A DNA stretch of 64,000 nucleotides from the NCBI GenBank assembly GCA_900549995.1, contig URQQ01000002.1:131472-195471 (forward strand). Direction: 5' to 3'. The translations under genes and the position numbers were made by a program. The notes under the pieces are model-generated. The model worked only from the letters and a program-made list of their open reading frames with translations, was not told the origin of the DNA and ran no database searches. This DNA comes from an uncultured Lachnospiraceae bacterium. GTDB lineage: Bacteria; Bacillota; Clostridia; Lachnospirales; Lachnospiraceae. Below are positions 1 through 8,546 of the stretch, piece by piece; the first letter of the stretch is position 1; each line of letters begins with the position of its first letter.

Positions 1-428
1 GCTTTTAAAGTATAAACTGCCGGGGAAAGTGTATCTACCAATGTCTTATCCCCGACTTTCGCCTCGACAATCTCACATAGTCCGGAAAGACCTGCTTCCA
101 GCATTGCGCTGAAATCAGAAAGTCCAATCGTCTCAAAATCATCTCCCGCATCCGCCATCTCCATGAAGATGGTTCCATAAATCGGTCCCATGGAACCGCC
201 GATCTCATTAAGAAGGATCATCCCCAGTTCCTGAAGACCTTCCGTGAATCCAGGCTCTGTCTCCCGGAATCTGTCTTCAAACTGCGTAAACCCTTTGTTC
301 ATATTCATGCCGTGATCGCCATCGCCAATGAGGCCATCGATATCTCCAAGATACGTCTTATTCTCCTGCACCGCCCTGACCATCTCCATGAGGATCGGTT
401 TTCCCTCGCTATTTTTAAATGTACCCAT
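1..428 (-). CDS. dhaL: DhaL-type dihydroxyacetone kinase subunit (3' part cut by window edge)
   Basis: The ATG at 428 opens a frame that runs off the left edge, so about 142 of the usual ~210 residues are present. The N-terminal part carries the DhaL nucleotide and magnesium signature GDGDHGMNMNKGF, followed by the GGSMGPIYGT stretch typical of the family. DhaL supplies the ATP or ADP site that, with DhaK, phosphorylates dihydroxyacetone or a related small ketose in the cytoplasm. It lies 14 bp after dhaK as the last visible gene of the long sugar operon. Whether a PTS-type DhaM follows is hidden by the edge, so ATP-dependent and PEP-dependent versions cannot be separated. Confidence 0.9.
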   Translation of the reverse strand, partial: MGTFKNSEGKPILMEMVRAVQENKTYLGDIDGLIGDGDHGMNMNKGFTQFEDRFRETEPGFTEGLQELGMILLNEIGGSMGPIYGTIFMEMADAGDDFETIGLSDFSAMLEAGLSGLCEIVEAKVGDKTLVDTLSPAVYTLK

Positions 429-442
429 CTGTCCACCTCATC

Positions 443-1438
443 TTAAAACTGCTTCAATCCCATACTGTTGCACGGCATATCTATCAGATGTTTCAATTCC
501 TCATCCAGTTTCATTACCGTCAAAGTGGCGCCCATCATATCCAGGGAAGTGAAGTAGTTCCCAACATAAGCCCTGTAAGTCCTGATTCCCTTAGCTTTCA
601 GAATTTCATCGATCTCATCATAGAGAACATACAGCTCCATCACAGGAGTCGCGCCAAGGCCTGAGACCAGAACAACAACCTCATCTTTGCTCTGGAACGG
701 ATAATCTGGAAGTACAATATCTGTCATCTTCTGTGCCATCTGCGCAGCCGTCCCAAGCTCTGCCACCTCAATTCCCGGCTCTCCATGATGCCCGATTCCA
801 ACTTCCATCGTTCCTTCTTTAATCTCAAAATTCGGGTGGCCGACTGCCGGAAGGGTACATGGGGATAATCCGATTCCTACACTTCTTGTCTGGTCTATTG
901 CTTTCTGCGCTGCTTTGATCACCTCATCGAGAGTTCCTCCCTGGGCGGCTTTCGCGCCTCCCACTTTCCACATCAGAACTTCCCCGGCCACACCGCGGCG
1001 TTTCTCTTTCTGATCTTTCGGGGCAGATGCCACATCATCATTGGCGACTACAGTCTTCACTTCGATGCCCAGTTTCTTTGCCATCTTGACTGCCATTTTT
1101 ACATTCATGTTGTCTCCGGAATAATTCCCGTACAGGCAGGCAACGCCTTGTCCCTGATCTGCTTCTTTGAATGCTTCAAGGAATGCTGCCGCAGTGGGGG
1201 AAGAACAGATCTCCCCCACCGCCGCCGCATCGCACAGATTCTCCCCCACATATCCGATGAATGCCGGTTTATGGCCGGAACCTCCGCCTGTCACAACACC
1301 TGTCTTGCCTTCTTTACGCTTCCTTGCTTTCACAACCCTTGGATGTTCTGTCGGTTTCACAATCTCTGAATGAGCCTTCAGAAATCCTTTCAGCATCTCA
1401 TCCACAATATCATCCGGATGATTTAATATTCTCTGCAT
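443..1438 (-). CDS. dhaK: DhaK-type dihydroxyacetone kinase subunit
   Basis: This 331-residue protein is full length for DhaK. It shows GGGSGHKP (residues 51-58), NYSGDNMN (105-112), the NDD loop near 133, and GIGHHGEPG (214-222), whose His218 matches the histidine that binds the carbonyl of dihydroxyacetone covalently in known DhaK. The start has GGAGC ten bases upstream. It is followed closely by dhaL and preceded by an isomerase and a FucA-type aldolase. In this setting the kinase may act on dihydroxyacetone released from a non-phosphorylated ketose, or on a small ketose such as erythrulose or a 1-deoxyketose; family membership is firm, the substrate is inference. Confidence 0.92.
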   Translation of the reverse strand: MQRILNHPDDIVDEMLKGFLKAHSEIVKPTEHPRVVKARKRKEGKTGVVTGGGSGHKPAFIGYVGENLCDAAAVGEICSSPTAAAFLEAFKEADQGQGVACLYGNYSGDNMNVKMAVKMAKKLGIEVKTVVANDDVASAPKDQKEKRRGVAGEVLMWKVGGAKAAQGGTLDEVIKAAQKAIDQTRSVGIGLSPCTLPAVGHPNFEIKEGTMEVGIGHHGEPGIEVAELGTAAQMAQKMTDIVLPDYPFQSKDEVVVLVSGLGATPVMELYVLYDEIDEILKAKGIRTYRAYVGNYFTSLDMMGATLTVMKLDEELKHLIDMPCNSMGLKQF

Positions 1439-1455
1439 CGTTTCTTCGCTCCTTT

Positions 1456-2868
1456 TTACTCTCCCAGAATCTCCACGTCAATCTCCAGCATTTCACAGAT
1501 CATCTTCAGCTCTTTCATCTTATCACCGTAGACTGCATGGCAATGGTTGGCATCGAACTGATCAAGAAAGATCTGATGGTCGAACGGAAGTTTTGCAAAT
1601 ACATGCGGCCATTCTTCTGTCGTCTCTTTCATTTTTTCTTCCGGCAGTGTAACGAATTCTGCCGGGATGAGCGTCATCCTGTATCTTCCTTCTTTTCGGT
1701 TCAGGCGCGCAATCGTAGCCTGGCCCGGCGCTGTCATCAGATTCACATGGCATCCGCCTCCCGCATAGATATCAAGTGCCGGATACAGCTTTGTCTTTGC
1801 CAGATTTGCCTGATAATCGTCTTTTCCTGTTGCATAGTAAGTGGACTGTGATCCGCAGTTGCAGAATACCATCACGTCTTCTTCTTTATCGTAATGCCGC
1901 ACATCCATGAAAATAACCGGCTCATCGGTCAGTAATTTTAAAATCTGCATGGTAAGAGCCGCATCAGAATCTGCCTCACAGGCATAGACAACCGGGTCTT
2001 TCGGGCCGTCCCAGTCATACGGGTCATTGCAGAATGCCGCGCAGATACATTCCGTACAATAATGCCGGCTCATCTCATAATGGCATTTGACACCTACAAA
2101 ATCATATTCATTCTCCCGGATGATTTTCTTCAGCGCTTCGTAGTGGCGGATCTGGGTTTTTAGTTTCTCCGGGGTAAAACTTGTCCCATTGTAGCGGATC
2201 TCCCCGACATTTTGCTCAAGCCAGGCAAAAGCCTTCTCTACCTGCTCCTCAGGAACGTCTTCTGCCATTCTCACAAGCTCACTCTGATCCATATGGTCAA
2301 CATCCACACCGAACTTTTTCTGCCAGTCCTGCATACTGACGGTTGCACTGTACATGCCAAGGCTTCTGCCCCCAATCAGCCCGTATTTCTGCCCGTTCAG
2401 GCGGCTGACCACTTTGGCGCACCTGGCAAAACAGAGGTATTTCTCTAACACTTCCGGGTCGCATACGTCACCGCTTGCCCGGAAATGATGAATTCCAAGA
2501 TGGTTCAATGCCCCTCCGGCCGCCAGCATTGCCACCATCCCAGGCCAATCCGGGTTCAGGTTCGCGGCAAGAAGATACGGACCCTTGCCATTCTCAGCCG
2601 CAATGGCAGAAAAATTTGGAAAAGCAAACACACCGTAAGATAAAATCGTTCCGTCGACGTTCTGATTTTTCAGATATTCCGCCTGCTCCTTCGCTGTCCT
2701 TACACTGTGCACAAGTTCTTCTGCCTCCACGACCTCAACCTGTCCTGACTCTCTCAATGCTTTTACAATGGCATCCACCTGCGCCTGCACAATTTCTTTC
2801 AGCTGTTCATGTACTTCCGGGTCACCGTCAGACAATCCCATAATCCCTAATCTTGGTTTTCCGCTCAT
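1456..2868 (-). CDS. L-fucose/L-arabinose isomerase-like protein
   Basis: A 470-residue cytoplasmic protein of the FucI/AraA fold, shorter than true FucI (~590). The C-terminal half holds the manganese ligands expected for the family: Glu298 in ACEADSD and Asp322 in IFMDVR. Their 24-residue separation equals that of the FucI in this same operon (Glu342 and Asp366). The expected reaction is aldose to ketose isomerisation. Its stop-start junction with the upstream aldolase is TGATG, overlapping by one base, so the two are translationally coupled. The close aldolase and DhaK partners suggest it feeds a second ketose branch. Exact substrate is unknown; short proteins of this family include many uncharacterised pentose and deoxyhexose isomerases. 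Confidence 0.8.
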   Translation of the reverse strand: MSGKPRLGIMGLSDGDPEVHEQLKEIVQAQVDAIVKALRESGQVEVVEAEELVHSVRTAKEQAEYLKNQNVDGTILSYGVFAFPNFSAIAAENGKGPYLLAANLNPDWPGMVAMLAAGGALNHLGIHHFRASGDVCDPEVLEKYLCFARCAKVVSRLNGQKYGLIGGRSLGMYSATVSMQDWQKKFGVDVDHMDQSELVRMAEDVPEEQVEKAFAWLEQNVGEIRYNGTSFTPEKLKTQIRHYEALKKIIRENEYDFVGVKCHYEMSRHYCTECICAAFCNDPYDWDGPKDPVVYACEADSDAALTMQILKLLTDEPVIFMDVRHYDKEEDVMVFCNCGSQSTYYATGKDDYQANLAKTKLYPALDIYAGGGCHVNLMTAPGQATIARLNRKEGRYRMTLIPAEFVTLPEEKMKETTEEWPHVFAKLPFDHQIFLDQFDANHCHAVYGDKMKELKMICEMLEIDVEILGE

Positions 2869-3563
2869 CAGTCTTCTTCCTCCTGTCTCCCAAATTTCAC
2901 ATATCCAGGATGTTTTCCATCCGGATTCTTCCTCCGGTAATCTGCCACAAGCTTATCAATCTCTTCCCTTGGAAGCTCATAGGACTTTCCGAGAACTTTG
3001 GCAAGGTATATAATCTTTGCATTATATTCCAGTGTCTCTGTCTTATAATATGCCTTAATCAGATCCGTCCCTACCGTCACAGTCCCGTGATTCTCCAGAA
3101 TAAATGCGTCATAATCATCAAGATACGGAATCAGCCCGTCTGCCAGTTCCTGTGTGGATGGCTGTGCATATGGTACAACCGGCACTGCCCCAAGCCCGAA
3201 GACTGCCTCCGGAAGAAGATACTCATCCAGCGGAATGTGTGCCACCGCAAATGTCGTCGCGTACGGTGGATGGGCGTGCACTACCGCACCCACATCGGGG
3301 CGTTTATCATAGACCCGCAGATGCACTTTTACCTCTGAAGATGGCGGATAGGTTCCTTCCAATGTCTCACCTTTTTCATTCACCTTGACAATCATCTCCG
3401 GCGTAAGGTATCCTTTACTGATTCCCGTCGGAGTCGTGAGATACTCCGTTTCACTTAATTTTACCGTGATATTTCCGTCATTGGCCGCCACAAATCCATT
3501 CGTATAAATCCTTCTGCCGATATCGCAGATCATCTCTTTTATTCTGGCTTCTTCCATACTCAT
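2868..3563 (-). CDS. Class II aldolase, L-fuculose-phosphate aldolase type (second copy)
   Basis: This 231-residue protein belongs to the FucA/AraD/RhaD class II aldolase family, which binds zinc and cleaves a ketose 1-phosphate to dihydroxyacetone phosphate plus an aldehyde, or acts as a related epimerase. The zinc-binding VVHAHPPYA motif and the later ENHGTVTVG histidine motif are present, as is the SSEVKVHL stretch holding the acidic residue. AAAGGAG lies three bases before the first ATG and nine before a second ATG at 3557, so translation may start at residue 3. It differs clearly from the other FucA-type protein at 14363-14998. It is coupled to the FucI-like isomerase, which argues for a shared substrate. 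Confidence 0.85.
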   Translation of the reverse strand: MSMEEARIKEMICDIGRRIYTNGFVAANDGNITVKLSETEYLTTPTGISKGYLTPEMIVKVNEKGETLEGTYPPSSEVKVHLRVYDKRPDVGAVVHAHPPYATTFAVAHIPLDEYLLPEAVFGLGAVPVVPYAQPSTQELADGLIPYLDDYDAFILENHGTVTVGTDLIKAYYKTETLEYNAKIIYLAKVLGKSYELPREEIDKLVADYRRKNPDGKHPGYVKFGRQEEED

Positions 3564-3592
3564 TTTCTCCTTTTATCCGTGCATAAGACTTG

Positions 3593-4639
3593 TTATTTCT
3601 CCAGATCCAGTATGACTTTGATCGTCTTTTTCTCTACTACCAGTTCCACTACCTCATCGATCTCATCCCGGGTTTTTACATGGCTGTAGAAATCTTTGGG
3701 ATTAATCACTCCTTTTTGCATCAGTTCGATATTCTCATTCGTAATCGCATACTGTCCGTATGGGAAATTCAACATCTGAAGCAGTGTGTTATTTTTTAAC
3801 CTGGTCACATCGACCACCGAGTCTGAGTTTCTCAAAACTCCCATCGACCCGACAATTCCATACGGTCTCAGCAGATGGGAGCCTTCCATCAGAATGGAGG
3901 TCAGCCCCACAATGTCAATCACCCGGTCGAAAAGCCTTCCTTCCAGTGCTTCTTTTTTGTCAACTTTTGTATAATTGATTGTCTCGTCAACTTCTGACAG
4001 TGTCTTTGCAAGGTTTAGACGTTCCTCCACTCCATCAATCACCGTGATCGTCTTTGCCCCCAGGTATCTCATATATTTCATCGTCGCAAGCCCCATCGGA
4101 CCCGCTCCATACACAAGGACATCTTTTCCCTCAACGTTAAAATTCTTTGCCGCACTGAAACACTCATTCAATGTGATCAGGCATCCGCCGTCGATCACAT
4201 CGAAGTCGGACGGTATCTGCACACATTCCAGCTGACGCGGAATCAGAAGGGATTCATCCACCCCGTCCTCCATCATCGCTTTCTGATCCTGGACAAGCCC
4301 ATAGTCGCACATCGCGCCCCAGGTACACCCATATGGGGTTCCCGGCATAATACGGATGATCGGGTTCATAATCCGGTCGCCCACTTTATAATTTCTGACC
4401 TTACTTCCAAGTTCCACAATATCTCCGACCCCTTCGTGTCCAAGCAGCGTCGGAAAACTGTCTACTTCCACTGACATTTCGCCTCTCAGAATATGGAAAT
4501 CCGTTCCGTTGCAGAAGCCGCAGGATTTCATTTTTACAAGCGCCTCATACGGACCGATCTCCGGAACCGGAACATCCTCCACCAGTTTTATTTTTCCATC
4601 CCCCACCGCGGCGATACCGCGCATGTATTTTTCGCCCAT
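3593..4639 (-). CDS. Zinc-type medium-chain alcohol dehydrogenase
   Basis: A 348-residue medium-chain dehydrogenase with the catalytic CGFCNGTDFH motif, LLGHEGVG, and a Rossmann NAD(P) site VYGAGPMG. The four-cysteine structural zinc lobe seen in the two other zinc dehydrogenases of this operon is missing; the equivalent region reads GTPYGCTWGAMC. I place the start at 4639, because AGGAGG lies just upstream and the longer in-frame start at 4726 would invade the preceding kinase. Between an FGGY kinase and an aldolase, it may reduce the aldehyde released by aldol cleavage (as lactaldehyde reductase does for L-fucose) or oxidise a sugar or polyol. The substrate is not known. Confidence 0.82.
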   Translation of the reverse strand: MGEKYMRGIAAVGDGKIKLVEDVPVPEIGPYEALVKMKSCGFCNGTDFHILRGEMSVEVDSFPTLLGHEGVGDIVELGSKVRNYKVGDRIMNPIIRIMPGTPYGCTWGAMCDYGLVQDQKAMMEDGVDESLLIPRQLECVQIPSDFDVIDGGCLITLNECFSAAKNFNVEGKDVLVYGAGPMGLATMKYMRYLGAKTITVIDGVEERLNLAKTLSEVDETINYTKVDKKEALEGRLFDRVIDIVGLTSILMEGSHLLRPYGIVGSMGVLRNSDSVVDVTRLKNNTLLQMLNFPYGQYAITNENIELMQKGVINPKDFYSHVKTRDEIDEVVELVVEKKTIKVILDLEK

Positions 4640-4652
4640 CTGTAGCCCTCCT

Positions 4653-6137
4653 TTATGATTTATGAATGCACAACTGCAAGTATTTTTTATACTGCCTGTC
4701 CCATTGTTTCCTGTCTTTTGGATCATACACTTCCGAAGGGAAAGAATTTCTCACAATCTCCCTCATCTCCTGCTCTGATTCCACGATCCCTGTCCCATAC
4801 GCCTGCAGCAGTGCATTGCCGACAGCAGATGCCTCCGCAGGTCCCGTCTTTACCGGAAGTCCGGTCGCATCCGCCAGGAATTGATTCAACAGCGCCACCT
4901 TGCTTGCCCCTCCAACCACATACAAAACCTCCGCCTTTGTCCCTGTGGTATCTTCCAGCATCCAAAGCGCGCGCCTGGACTGCATCACAATGCTCTCATA
5001 GATGATACGGACAATCTGTCCCGCATCCGTTACCCCTGGCACTCTCTGCCCGGTTCTTTCAAGGTAATGACAGACTGCTGACGCCATCTCTGTGGGACGT
5101 CCAAAACTTTCATCTTCCGTATCCAGCATTCCGTAGAACTCTTCTGCCTCTCCCGCCATATGCGCAAGTTCTTCATACGTATAGGAAATACCCATCTGTT
5201 CCCACTGGCGTCTGCATTCCTGTACCAGCCACATGGCTGTAATATTCTTCTTTAACAGCACTTTGCCAAACGCAAGTCCCGTGTTGGAAAGGCCATATTC
5301 GTAAGATTTCAATAGGTCTGCCGTCTCTTCCAGTTCCATACTCATCAGAAACCAGGAGCCCGTCGCCAGAAATACATAGCGCTCTCCTTTAAGCGCCGGC
5401 ACTGCCACTGCCGCTGACGAAGTATCATGAACCGCAGGTGTGATCACTTTGACCTCCCCGATTCCAAGGAACTTTGAAAGATTTTCCTGCACGTTTCCAA
5501 GTACGGTGCCCGCCCGGACAACCGGAGGGCAGATGCTTTTTGGTATCTGGAACCTTACAAACATCTCATCTTCCCAGTCTTCCTTCTCCATGCAGAAAAG
5601 CTGTGAGTAAGACGCAACCGACACCTCAGAACAGAGATTTCCCGTGAGAAGATACATCAGAAGATCTCCAAGGAACAGGATCTTTTTATTCCCCTGAAGC
5701 CCATGAGGATATTCCTTTTTGTAGGCCAGAAGCTGGCACAGAGAAGAACTTTCCAGCCTGCGCTGTGTCGTGAGACGGTAGATCTCCCGGTAATCCAGAG
5801 TCTGTTCCACCTCTTCTTCCATCCCGTCTGTCCGTAAGTCCCGGTAGAACACCGGCATTCCGATCATTCCGCTGTCAAGGTCTATGAGACTGTAATCGGA
5901 ACTCCACGAGTCAATTCCCACCGTATCGATCTGCACTCCCCGGGCTGTAAGTCTTCTCAGATTCTCACAGATTCTTCCATATACTGAGAACACATCGGTA
6001 GACAGATGCCCCTGAAACATCGACCGCCCCATCTCAAAGCGGTCCACCTCTTCCATCTCTAATGTCCGGTCTTCTCTGATCCCTGCCAGATATATCTTCC
6101 CATTGCTTGATCCAAGATCCACCACCAGATGCTGCAT
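4653..6137 (-). CDS. FGGY-family carbohydrate kinase, rhamnulokinase-like (second copy)
   Basis: A 494-residue FGGY kinase resembling rhamnulokinase and fuculokinase. It has the N-terminal phosphate loop VVDLGSSNGK, the catalytic aspartate Asp238 within AVHDTSSA (E. coli RhaB uses Asp237), ATGSWF, and the C-terminal adenosine motif YVVGGASK. It transfers phosphate from ATP to C1 of a ketose. It shares exact length but only family-level similarity with the kinase at 7048-8532, so the pair is old divergence, not a recent duplication. GGGGGAA precedes the ATG. It lies between the class II FBP-type aldolase and the alcohol dehydrogenase. Confidence 0.87.
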   Translation of the reverse strand: MQHLVVDLGSSNGKIYLAGIREDRTLEMEEVDRFEMGRSMFQGHLSTDVFSVYGRICENLRRLTARGVQIDTVGIDSWSSDYSLIDLDSGMIGMPVFYRDLRTDGMEEEVEQTLDYREIYRLTTQRRLESSSLCQLLAYKKEYPHGLQGNKKILFLGDLLMYLLTGNLCSEVSVASYSQLFCMEKEDWEDEMFVRFQIPKSICPPVVRAGTVLGNVQENLSKFLGIGEVKVITPAVHDTSSAAVAVPALKGERYVFLATGSWFLMSMELEETADLLKSYEYGLSNTGLAFGKVLLKKNITAMWLVQECRRQWEQMGISYTYEELAHMAGEAEEFYGMLDTEDESFGRPTEMASAVCHYLERTGQRVPGVTDAGQIVRIIYESIVMQSRRALWMLEDTTGTKAEVLYVVGGASKVALLNQFLADATGLPVKTGPAEASAVGNALLQAYGTGIVESEQEMREIVRNSFPSEVYDPKDRKQWDRQYKKYLQLCIHKS

Positions 6138-6168
6138 AATATTCCCCCTTTGATCCAGACCTCATCTG

Positions 6169-7035
6169 TTACAGACGGTAATATTTCGCCGCATCCGTAC
6201 ATCCGAACAGATCCATCTTCTGTCTCATCACAGTCTTCATCACTTCAATTGCTTCTTTATAGATTTCATTCGGTTCTCTGAGCGCCTGGTCTTTTAGTGT
6301 CTTTCTCACCTGCTGATAATACGGATCTTTGATATCAGAGGAAATATTGATCTTGTTGATTCCAAGCTTTACTGCCTCCGCAACCTCTGCATCCGGATTG
6401 CCGCTTCCCCCGTGAAGTACAAGCGGTATCTTCACCATTTCTTTAATTTCTTTCAGAATGTCAAGCCTCAATTTCGGAATATATCCTTTCGGATACAGTC
6501 CATGTGCTGTGCCAATGCCGACTGCCAGTGTATCTACCCCTGTTCTCTCTGCAAATTCTTTCGCTTCTGCCGGAACTGTATATGTGATCTCTTTTGTCCC
6601 CTCTTCTGCGCTGTTCCCCATGATCCCAATCGTTCCAAGTTCTGCTTCCACCGAGACATTAAGCGGATGGGCAAATTCAACGACCCGTTTTGTCAGTGCG
6701 ATGTTTTCCTCGAACGGGCAGCGTGAAGCATCGATCATGACTGAAGTGTATCCTGCACGTATGGCACGCTCAATCTGCTGATACGTAGAGCCGTGATCCA
6801 GATGGATACATACGGGAATTCTTGTGTCGTTCGCCATCTTTGCGCAGTAGGTGATAAAGGCATCTCCCTGGAATTCCAGTTCGTCCGGATGAACTTCAAT
6901 GATGACCGGTGAGTGTTTCTCTTCCGCCACTTCAATCGCTGCTTTCAATATCTGTCCGCTCCCTGCATTGAATGCCGGAACGGCAAAATACTCTTCGTCC
7001 GCTGGTGCAAGCAAATCTTTCATATTCATTAACAT
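6169..7035 (-). CDS. Class II ketose-bisphosphate aldolase (FbaA/GatY type)
   Basis: A 288-residue zinc aldolase of the fructose- or tagatose-bisphosphate family. It has the zinc ligand motif HLDHGS, the VEAELGTIG loop, GIGTAHGLY with the second metal histidine, the third in VLHGGSG, and the phosphate-binding end KINISSD. These enzymes split a ketose bisphosphate, or a ketose 1-phosphate in some members, to dihydroxyacetone phosphate and an aldehyde. AGGAGG lies seven bases before the first ATG. Together with the PfkB kinase two genes upstream it could form a tagatose-6-phosphate-like branch (phosphorylate at C1, then cleave); this pairing is inference. Confidence 0.87.
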   Translation of the reverse strand: MLMNMKDLLAPADEEYFAVPAFNAGSGQILKAAIEVAEEKHSPVIIEVHPDELEFQGDAFITYCAKMANDTRIPVCIHLDHGSTYQQIERAIRAGYTSVMIDASRCPFEENIALTKRVVEFAHPLNVSVEAELGTIGIMGNSAEEGTKEITYTVPAEAKEFAERTGVDTLAVGIGTAHGLYPKGYIPKLRLDILKEIKEMVKIPLVLHGGSGNPDAEVAEAVKLGINKINISSDIKDPYYQQVRKTLKDQALREPNEIYKEAIEVMKTVMRQKMDLFGCTDAAKYYRL

Positions 7036-7047
7036 GTGATCTTCCTC

Positions 7048-8532
7048 CTATGATCTCTTGTAATCCGTTTCATTTTCTTCTTTTCTTATCTTCAAATACC
7101 GTCCGTATTTATCTTCCCATTCCCTTGAATTCTGCGGTTCATACTGCCTGTCACTGAAAACCTGTTCTCCCAGAAATTCTTCTATGGAATTGATTTGTCC
7201 CTGTGTTTTCATCTGCATCAGCAGGTTCCCAAGAGCCGTCGCCTCCGGATGCCCGCAGCTTACCGTACATCCCGTGATATTCGCTGCGCATTGGTTCAGA
7301 TACCCATTGCGGCTGCCGCCTCCGACGATGTACAGGCTGCTGATCTGCTGTCCCGTCACCTGGCATAGTTCTTCATTGTGAAGTCTGTATTCGCACGCAA
7401 GCCCTCCGATGACCGTCTGCATGATCTCAACCAAAGTCTCAGGTATCTTCTGTCCGGTCCTTTTACAGTAACTCTGTATCTTCTCTGGCATATGCCCCGG
7501 TTTTGCAAAGTCTCTGGCATCGGTATAGATCATGGATGGAAATGCCTCTGCCTTCTCTGCCTGTTTTACCAGTTCTGTAATGCCGATGGAATATCCCTTC
7601 TCCCGGTAACTTCTCATGCATTCCTCCAGAATCCAAAGTCCCGCAATGTTGCGGATCAGGCGGTACTGCCCCTTTGGCTGCCCTTCATTTGACATCTGAT
7701 ACCTGCAGGCTTCCATGGACGTATAAGGTACAGAACTTACCACTCCCTTTACCGACCAGGAACCGCTGCTGATAAAAGAGCTGCCCGGCTGCTTTGGAAC
7801 TGTCACCACCGCCGACGCCGTATCATGGCACGCCACCGCCGTCACAACCGTACGGGACAGATTCGAAATCCCTGCAGAAATCTCTTGTTTCAATCTCCCT
7901 GCCACAGTTCCCGCATCCGACAGCGGATGGAACATTTCCCCGGGAAGTCCCAGGTCATGAATCAGCTCCCAGTCCCACTGTCTGCGTTTCGCATCCAGAA
8001 GCCTTGAGGAAGTAGCTATGGTATACTCATTGACATAAATTCCCGTGAACATCCACGCCAGCAGATCCGGGAGAAATAAAAGCCGGCCGGCCTTTTTCAG
8101 ACTTTCAAATCCCTGCTCTTTCATCCCCATCAGCAAGTGCGCCGTACTTGTGTTGGCATAAGTCCCGCCGATTCTCTGGTACAGACGCTCCTCGTTCTGA
8201 AAATACTTCTGGTACATCCCGTCACTGATACTGTCTCTGTAAGCCAACGGCTTCGCCAGCAGACATCCCTTATGGTCAATCAAACCAAAATCTGTGCCGA
8301 ATGTATCAAATCCAATTGAATTGATCTCTTCCCCGGCTCTTGCCGTCTCCTGTATCACACCGATCAGATTCTCCTTCATTCTGTCGATATCCCAGTAATA
8401 ATGCCCCTGCTCCCACACAGGCGCATGTGAGAATCTGGCCAGTTCTTTCATGGAGATGCTGCCGTCCAAGAGCGTCCCTTCCATCACTCTGTAACTGCTG
8501 GCTCCAATATCTACTGCCAATACCCTGCCCAT
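7048..8532 (-). CDS. FGGY-family carbohydrate kinase, rhamnulokinase-like (first copy)
   Basis: A 494-residue sugar kinase. Visible motifs are AVDIGASSYR at the N-terminus, GFDTFGTDFGLID near 75-87, ACHDTASA with catalytic Asp237, SSGSWS near 255-260, and IVGGGSRNGYLNQ in the C-terminal domain, all typical of RhaB. It should phosphorylate a ketose such as L-fuculose or L-rhamnulose at C1 using ATP. GGGAGG precedes the start. It follows the PfkB gene by 14 bp and precedes the FbaA-type aldolase by 12 bp. Since fucI and a fucA-type aldolase lie upstream in the same operon, this is a good candidate for the L-fuculose kinase step, but either FGGY copy could serve. Confidence 0.88.
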   Translation of the reverse strand: MGRVLAVDIGASSYRVMEGTLLDGSISMKELARFSHAPVWEQGHYYWDIDRMKENLIGVIQETARAGEEINSIGFDTFGTDFGLIDHKGCLLAKPLAYRDSISDGMYQKYFQNEERLYQRIGGTYANTSTAHLLMGMKEQGFESLKKAGRLLFLPDLLAWMFTGIYVNEYTIATSSRLLDAKRRQWDWELIHDLGLPGEMFHPLSDAGTVAGRLKQEISAGISNLSRTVVTAVACHDTASAVVTVPKQPGSSFISSGSWSVKGVVSSVPYTSMEACRYQMSNEGQPKGQYRLIRNIAGLWILEECMRSYREKGYSIGITELVKQAEKAEAFPSMIYTDARDFAKPGHMPEKIQSYCKRTGQKIPETLVEIMQTVIGGLACEYRLHNEELCQVTGQQISSLYIVGGGSRNGYLNQCAANITGCTVSCGHPEATALGNLLMQMKTQGQINSIEEFLGEQVFSDRQYEPQNSREWEDKYGRYLKIRKEENETDYKRS

Positions 8533-8546
8533 ATCATATCCTCCCG

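Noticed and set aside
1261..1851. Plus-strand open frame of 196 codons
   Set aside because: Antisense to dhaK and the FucI-like gene, with no recognisable domain.
4653..8532. The two 494-residue FGGY kinases as a recent tandem duplication
   Set aside because: Their sequences align only at family motifs, so the equal length is a coincidence of old paralogy.
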